DNA of 25,423 bases from JBFMGS01 sp040752635. Lineage in GTDB: Bacteria > Bacillota > SHA-98 > UBA4971. Every line of letters begins with the position of its first letter. The first letter of the stretch is position 1. Under the pieces are notes generated by a model. It was not told the origin of the DNA. It ran no database searches and worked only from the letters and a program-made list of their open reading frames with translations. The stretch is from the NCBI GenBank assembly GCA_040752635.1, contig JBFMGS010000035.1:1-25423 (forward strand). The letters run 5' to 3'. Below, piece after piece: positions 23,025 through 25,423 of the stretch. The position numbers and the translations under genes are program-made.

Positions 23025-23380
23025 TATATACCCGTGGTGCCACCCTCGTGGGATAGAACGATCTATCCCACTCGTTACCAGGATACGGCCTTCGAGAAAG
23101 CCATTCTCCCAGGCGATATCCCTGCCTTGTAACGGCGGCTCCCGGCTTGAGCCTACTCGGCCCGGTCGCGCTCTTTGGCGCACGATACCAGCCCGGCCGG
23201 CCCTACACTCGTCCTTGGGCCGTTCCGGCGCACCGGCCTTTCAGCCTGCGACTCTGGGGCCCACTCGCCACACCCATCTCCGCGGGGCTTCCACCATCCC
23301 CCGCTCGCTCCGGATAAGGGACTCTGTGACGACCTTCCCCTTCAGCGTCTTTAGCTTCTGGTTTTTGTCCGGTTCCAGTT
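22997..23380 (-). promoter_or_regulatory. T-box riboswitch leader, probable Trp (UGG) specifier
   Basis: The minus-strand RNA carries the T-box motif GAGGGTGGCACCACGG (23032-23047). It is followed by an intrinsic terminator, a stem of nine pairs including G-U pairs at 23003-23024 with T6 at 22997-23002. Upstream, the stem-I tip GCGGGGGATGGTGGAAG (hairpin 23282-23304) is visible. The segment GAGTGGGCCCCAGAGTCG, with UGG at 23261-23263, fits the specifier loop pattern [codon]-R-CC-nn-GAG. The antiterminator bulge is UGGC, whose last base would pair with discriminator G73; bacterial tRNA-Trp has G73. Uncharged tRNA-Trp should thus allow read-through into the ferredoxin-AOR-transporter operon. 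The T-box assignment is firm; the specifier is read by eye. Confidence 0.88.
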
Positions 23381-23386
23381 GCTCTT

Positions 23387-23416
23387 ATAATATCAACACC
23401 CTTCCTCGATTGTCAA
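23387..23416 (-). promoter_or_regulatory. Promoter of the T-box operon
   Basis: On the minus strand a perfect -35 box TTGACA (23411-23416) and TATTAT (23387-23392) are 18 bp apart. Transcription would begin near 23380, leaving a leader of about 385 bases up to the T-box terminator. The spacer contains the stop codon of a possible upstream Cys-rich ORF. Confidence 0.8.
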
Positions 23417-23641
23417 TAGGCAGTTCGCAGGCTCGCAGGCAGTTTTACAGGCGATATCACAGGCTGCGGTCACAGCTTTCGTGGCTTCGCACGGCAGTCC
23501 TAAGTCGTGCCGGTCTCGCCAGTTTCGCCTCCCGGACGGTTTCGTCGTCTGTCCCAGTCCTACCTCTTGGTGCAAAGGTGACAGACCCTGGCACGGAGTG
23601 GTCGTCTCAACCTGTTCTAGGACAGAGGAGCCATCCAGCAA
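23393..23641 (-). CDS. Possible Cys-rich small ORF ending inside the T-box promoter
   Basis: An 82-codon frame (TTG 23639-23641 to TGA 23393-23395) has an unremarkable N-terminal part and a C-terminal end with regularly spaced Cys: AACDIACKTACEPANC and a terminal Cys. The spacing C-x3-C-x3-C-x4-C resembles the SCIFF/ranthipeptide type of radical-SAM-modified precursor, which uses C-x3-C repeats; no radical-SAM maturase lies next to it. There is no good ribosome-binding site for the TTG. Its last seven codons form the -35 box of the T-box promoter. Real coding status is doubtful. Confidence 0.3.
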   Translation of the reverse strand: MLDGSSVLEQVETTTPCQGLSPLHQEVGLGQTTKPSGRRNWRDRHDLGLPCEATKAVTAACDIACKTACEPANCLLTIEEGC

Positions 23642-23680
23642 GAGGCTCAGGTGACGCTGTATAGATGTTTCACCGTAACG

Positions 23681-24031
23681 CTAGGGGCTATAGAAGATAC
23701 ACAGCGTTGGACAAAGACGGTAGAACGGGCAGAACCCGTCTGGATCGGGTTCATCTTCATCGGGCGGTACTATCCATTCGAGCATCGCGGTCACCTCCTT
23801 TCTTCCAGGCGGTCGGTTGCCCGCGAGAGCACGCGATAGGCGGTACACGAGAAAGTTCGCAGAGGTAACGGGCAGTCCTGCCAGAATTCTGTCCCAAAAA
23901 AACATGGACGGGGCAGTAAGGCACAAGCTTGCTATGCCAATGAGAGCGACCCACCGCTTTGCTCGGAGGATGGGCTGCGCCCAAATGGGATACTTTAGTG
24001 AGCTACATCTGTTGCTGCGTATCAACTTCAT
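23681..24031 (-). CDS. Small membrane protein with internal start for a 34-residue Cys peptide
   Basis: The 116-codon frame overlaps the upstream anti-sigma-like gene as ATGA (24028-24031). It encodes a basic N-terminus, one hydrophobic helix around residues 28-45, and a tail. In the same frame, ATG 23783-23785 is preceded by AAAGGAGGTGA five bases upstream, the strongest ribosome-binding site in the window. It would yield a 34-residue peptide with an acidic first half (PPDEDEPDPDG) and a Cys/aromatic second half (CPFYRLCPTLCIFYSP). That shape resembles a leader-core peptide precursor, but no maturase or exporter is adjacent. Either the long protein, the short peptide, or both may be made. 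No family is recognised. Confidence 0.5.
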   Translation of the reverse strand: MKLIRSNRCSSLKYPIWAQPILRAKRWVALIGIASLCLTAPSMFFWDRILAGLPVTSANFLVYRLSRALAGNRPPGRKEVTAMLEWIVPPDEDEPDPDGFCPFYRLCPTLCIFYSP

Positions 24032-24531
24032 GCTGTGGGCCTCCGTGTTGGTCGCCGTGGATAGAGCATCGTCACCGTGATCCTTAGAAGTCCAAAGACG
24101 GCACCTGTCATGGCAGCGGGCAGGAACTGATGTAGCGCCATGACCGGTGTATCAGCGCCCCAGGGGAAAACCGCGCTCCCTAGCGAAACCGCTAACACGA
24201 ACGTGACCGACTCAAGTACCGGGACCACCCACCACCGCGGTACTCGCAGTCGGTCCTGGGAGAATGCTTGCTCAACTCTCGCAACTTCGCCCATGACCCT
24301 GTCTCGAAGCCCCGGCGGAGACTCTGTTGGGACCTTTACCAGGGGCAACGCCTGCGCAAGCCGGTACAGGTCGTCCAGTTCAGCCCAGCAAGCGGCGCAG
24401 CGCCGCACGTGCCTCAGGACAAAGCTAATGGGCTCCAGAAAAGTGATTGCCACTAGGTACTCTCTGTCAACGGGTATTGGCTCTAGAGGCCGAAACCTCT
24501 CTCCATCAAACAAGGCCTTAATAGCCAGCAA
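24028..24531 (-). CDS. AF2212/DUF104-like domain fused to zinc anti-sigma motif and membrane helices
   Basis: This 167-residue protein starts at TTG 24529-24531, chosen because GGAGGTGA lies five bases upstream and homology begins there; the frame itself is open to 24639. Residues 1-32 (AIKALFDGERFRPLEPI) look like the short strand domain of AF2212/DUF104 antitoxin-type proteins. H41, C45 and C48 form the HxxxCxxC zinc-finger pattern of anti-sigma factors (RHVRRCAACWAEL), followed by the PPGLRDRVM segment common in that family. Two hydrophobic helices follow near residues 105-128 and 135-160. No sigma factor gene lies beside it, so its partner is unknown. A good promoter lies upstream at 24589-24617. 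Confidence 0.65.
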   Translation of the reverse strand: MLAIKALFDGERFRPLEPIPVDREYLVAITFLEPISFVLRHVRRCAACWAELDDLYRLAQALPLVKVPTESPPGLRDRVMGEVARVEQAFSQDRLRVPRWWVVPVLESVTFVLAVSLGSAVFPWGADTPVMALHQFLPAAMTGAVFGLLRITVTMLYPRRPTRRPTA

Positions 24532-24588
24532 GGACCTCACCTCCAACCTTAATCGACAGTCAGCGATGAGACGACTCGTCGCACCCAT

Positions 24589-24617
24589 ATTATACCATCG
24601 GCAGATCGGCACGACAA
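24589..24617 (-). promoter_or_regulatory. Promoter for the anti-sigma-like gene
   Basis: On the minus strand TTGTCG (24612-24617) and a perfect TATAAT (24589-24594) are 17 bp apart. The boxes overlap the last codons and stop of the hydrolase gene, giving the downstream pair its own promoter. Confidence 0.72.
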
Positions 24618-25264
24618 AGCGGCTTGTTGGAGGCCGCATGGGAGGATGTTAGGAAATGCTCACACTCCGCGGTGATTCGTTTGAGTGCTGTTATGGAATC
24701 TACCCAGTTTCCCTCTGATCTGAGCCCGTGGTCCAGCCCCTCCAGCACGACCCATTCCATATCGCCGCGCTGGAGAGATTCTTGGCATTCAGGCATATGG
24801 AAAACAGGATCGGCTGTCCCAACAACTGATAGCGCCCGAACCCCACTCGTTGGTTTTAGGGCGGCCGGGATGGGGGTAAGGAGGATGGCCGATACCTTTG
24901 CCACCTGCGTGCTCTGAGCCAATGCCAAGGCCAAAGGGCTACCCAATGACTTGCCCACAAAGCATACCTCTCGGTACCCTCTGGTCAGGGCAGTCGCCAC
25001 GGCATGAGTGGCCTCATCGACAATGCCTTCGTAATTCGGCGTAGCGCCCACTATTTGGAACCCGTATTGGAGGCTGAGAACATCAAAATCGTGCTCTAGA
25101 GCCATTAACCGGATGTAGTAGAGCACAGGGGCATCGCAACTGTAGTTACGCCCTGGTAACATAACGACCAACCGGCTAGATGCAGGTTCATGGTACAGCA
25201 GTAGGTTACGTGTGGTGACCCCTTCACGCGACTCGACCTCGACAATGGAGCTCTCGAGTGACAT
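24590..25264 (-). CDS. Alpha/beta hydrolase family protein
   Basis: This 224-residue protein has the alpha/beta-hydrolase layout: strand LVVMLPGRNYSCDAPVLYY, nucleophile elbow G-K-S-L-G in VCFVGKSLGSPLALALA, acid residue in VVGTADPVF and catalytic His in EGLDHGLRSEG. The triad is complete. Small single-domain members of this type include esterases and dienelactone-hydrolase-like proteins; the substrate is unknown. The ATG at 25262-25264 has AGGAGG nine bases upstream and is preferred over the ATG at 25297. No signal peptide, so probably cytoplasmic. Confidence 0.8.
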   Translation of the reverse strand: MSLESSIVEVESREGVTTRNLLLYHEPASSRLVVMLPGRNYSCDAPVLYYIRLMALEHDFDVLSLQYGFQIVGATPNYEGIVDEATHAVATALTRGYREVCFVGKSLGSPLALALAQSTQVAKVSAILLTPIPAALKPTSGVRALSVVGTADPVFHMPECQESLQRGDMEWVVLEGLDHGLRSEGNWVDSITALKRITAECEHFLTSSHAASNKPLCRADLPMV

Positions 25265-25360
25265 GCCTTTACTCCTCCTGTCTTCCACATCCCGCACGCA
25301 AGAACGAACTATCCCCGGCAGAGATACACTAGGGTTCCTTCCCTCTCCAAGTGCAGCCTC

Positions 25361-25423
25361 TTAGCGCAGGACGAAGTCAATGGCGGACGCAAGAATGTCT
25401 GGGAAGTCACCGGGGAATTGGTG
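25361..25423 (-). CDS. C-terminal end of a gene entering from the right edge
   Basis: The last 63 bases read on the minus strand as 20 codons (ending DFPDILASAIDFVLR) and a TAA at 25361-25363. The segment is uninterrupted and looks like a helical C-terminus, but too little is present to assign a family. Confidence 0.4.
   Translation of the reverse strand, partial: HQFPGDFPDILASAIDFVLR

Noticed and set aside
21862..23043. Ferredoxin-fusion gene extended to a start at 23043
   Set aside because: That start lies inside the T-box motif and upstream of its terminator, so it would be hidden in the antiterminator; a later start is needed.
22501..23664. Plus-strand frame of 387 codons
   Set aside because: It runs antisense through the ferredoxin fusion gene, the T-box leader and its promoter, so it is not expected to code.

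Overview
The window looks like a GC-rich, anaerobic member of the Bacillota (clostridial type). Three things point there: a T-box leader (a Bacillota-typical tRNA-sensing element), the [FeFe]-hydrogenase maturase HydG, and a tungsten/molybdenum aldehyde:ferredoxin oxidoreductase (AOR). Strong Shine-Dalgarno sequences and GTG/TTG starts fit the same picture. The genus cannot be named from this sequence alone. Nearly all genes lie on the minus strand, so the window reads from right to left.

Left end (1-3,311): the 3' end of a tRNA (probably tRNA-Pro) abuts a frameshifted HEPN-domain gene. A DUF1638 gene follows on the plus strand, behind a leader with an 8-bp inverted repeat. On the minus strand, a small secreted protein is followed 20 bp later by a membrane HD-GYP c-di-GMP phosphodiesterase-type protein, which ends at a clear intrinsic terminator.

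Middle (3,603-13,458): a YhaO-YhaN (SbcD/SbcC-like) nuclease/ATPase pair overlaps by 4 nt. Next come a GT4 glycosyltransferase and a polytopic membrane protein with an alkaline-phosphatase-superfamily head, separated by a spacer made almost entirely of a GAGGA pentanucleotide repeat. Then comes hydG, alone without hydE or hydF, with an unusual acidic insert. About 0.35 kb of leader upstream of hydG holds a good promoter, a tiny Cys-rich ORF and a terminator.

Right-centre (14,515-23,416): the most interesting part is an apparent single operon. A sigma-A-type promoter drives a T-box leader whose best specifier codon is UGG (Trp), and the antiterminator bulge UGGC fits a tRNA with discriminator G73, as tRNA-Trp has. 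The downstream genes are a TIGR04076-plus-4Fe-4S ferredoxin fusion, an AOR, a HAAT-family substrate-binding protein (4-nt overlap with AOR), LivH, and one 967-residue polypeptide joining LivM, LivG and LivF. I infer a tryptophan- or indole-compound uptake and aldehyde/acid redox module that is induced when tRNA-Trp is uncharged.

Right end (23,393-25,423): an alpha/beta hydrolase is followed by a protein joining an AF2212/DUF104-like strand domain to a zinc-binding anti-sigma motif and membrane helices. A small membrane ORF overlaps it by 4 nt and contains an internal, very strongly primed start for a 34-residue Cys-containing peptide. A possible further Cys-rich ORF runs into the T-box promoter. 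The C-terminal end of another gene enters at the right edge.
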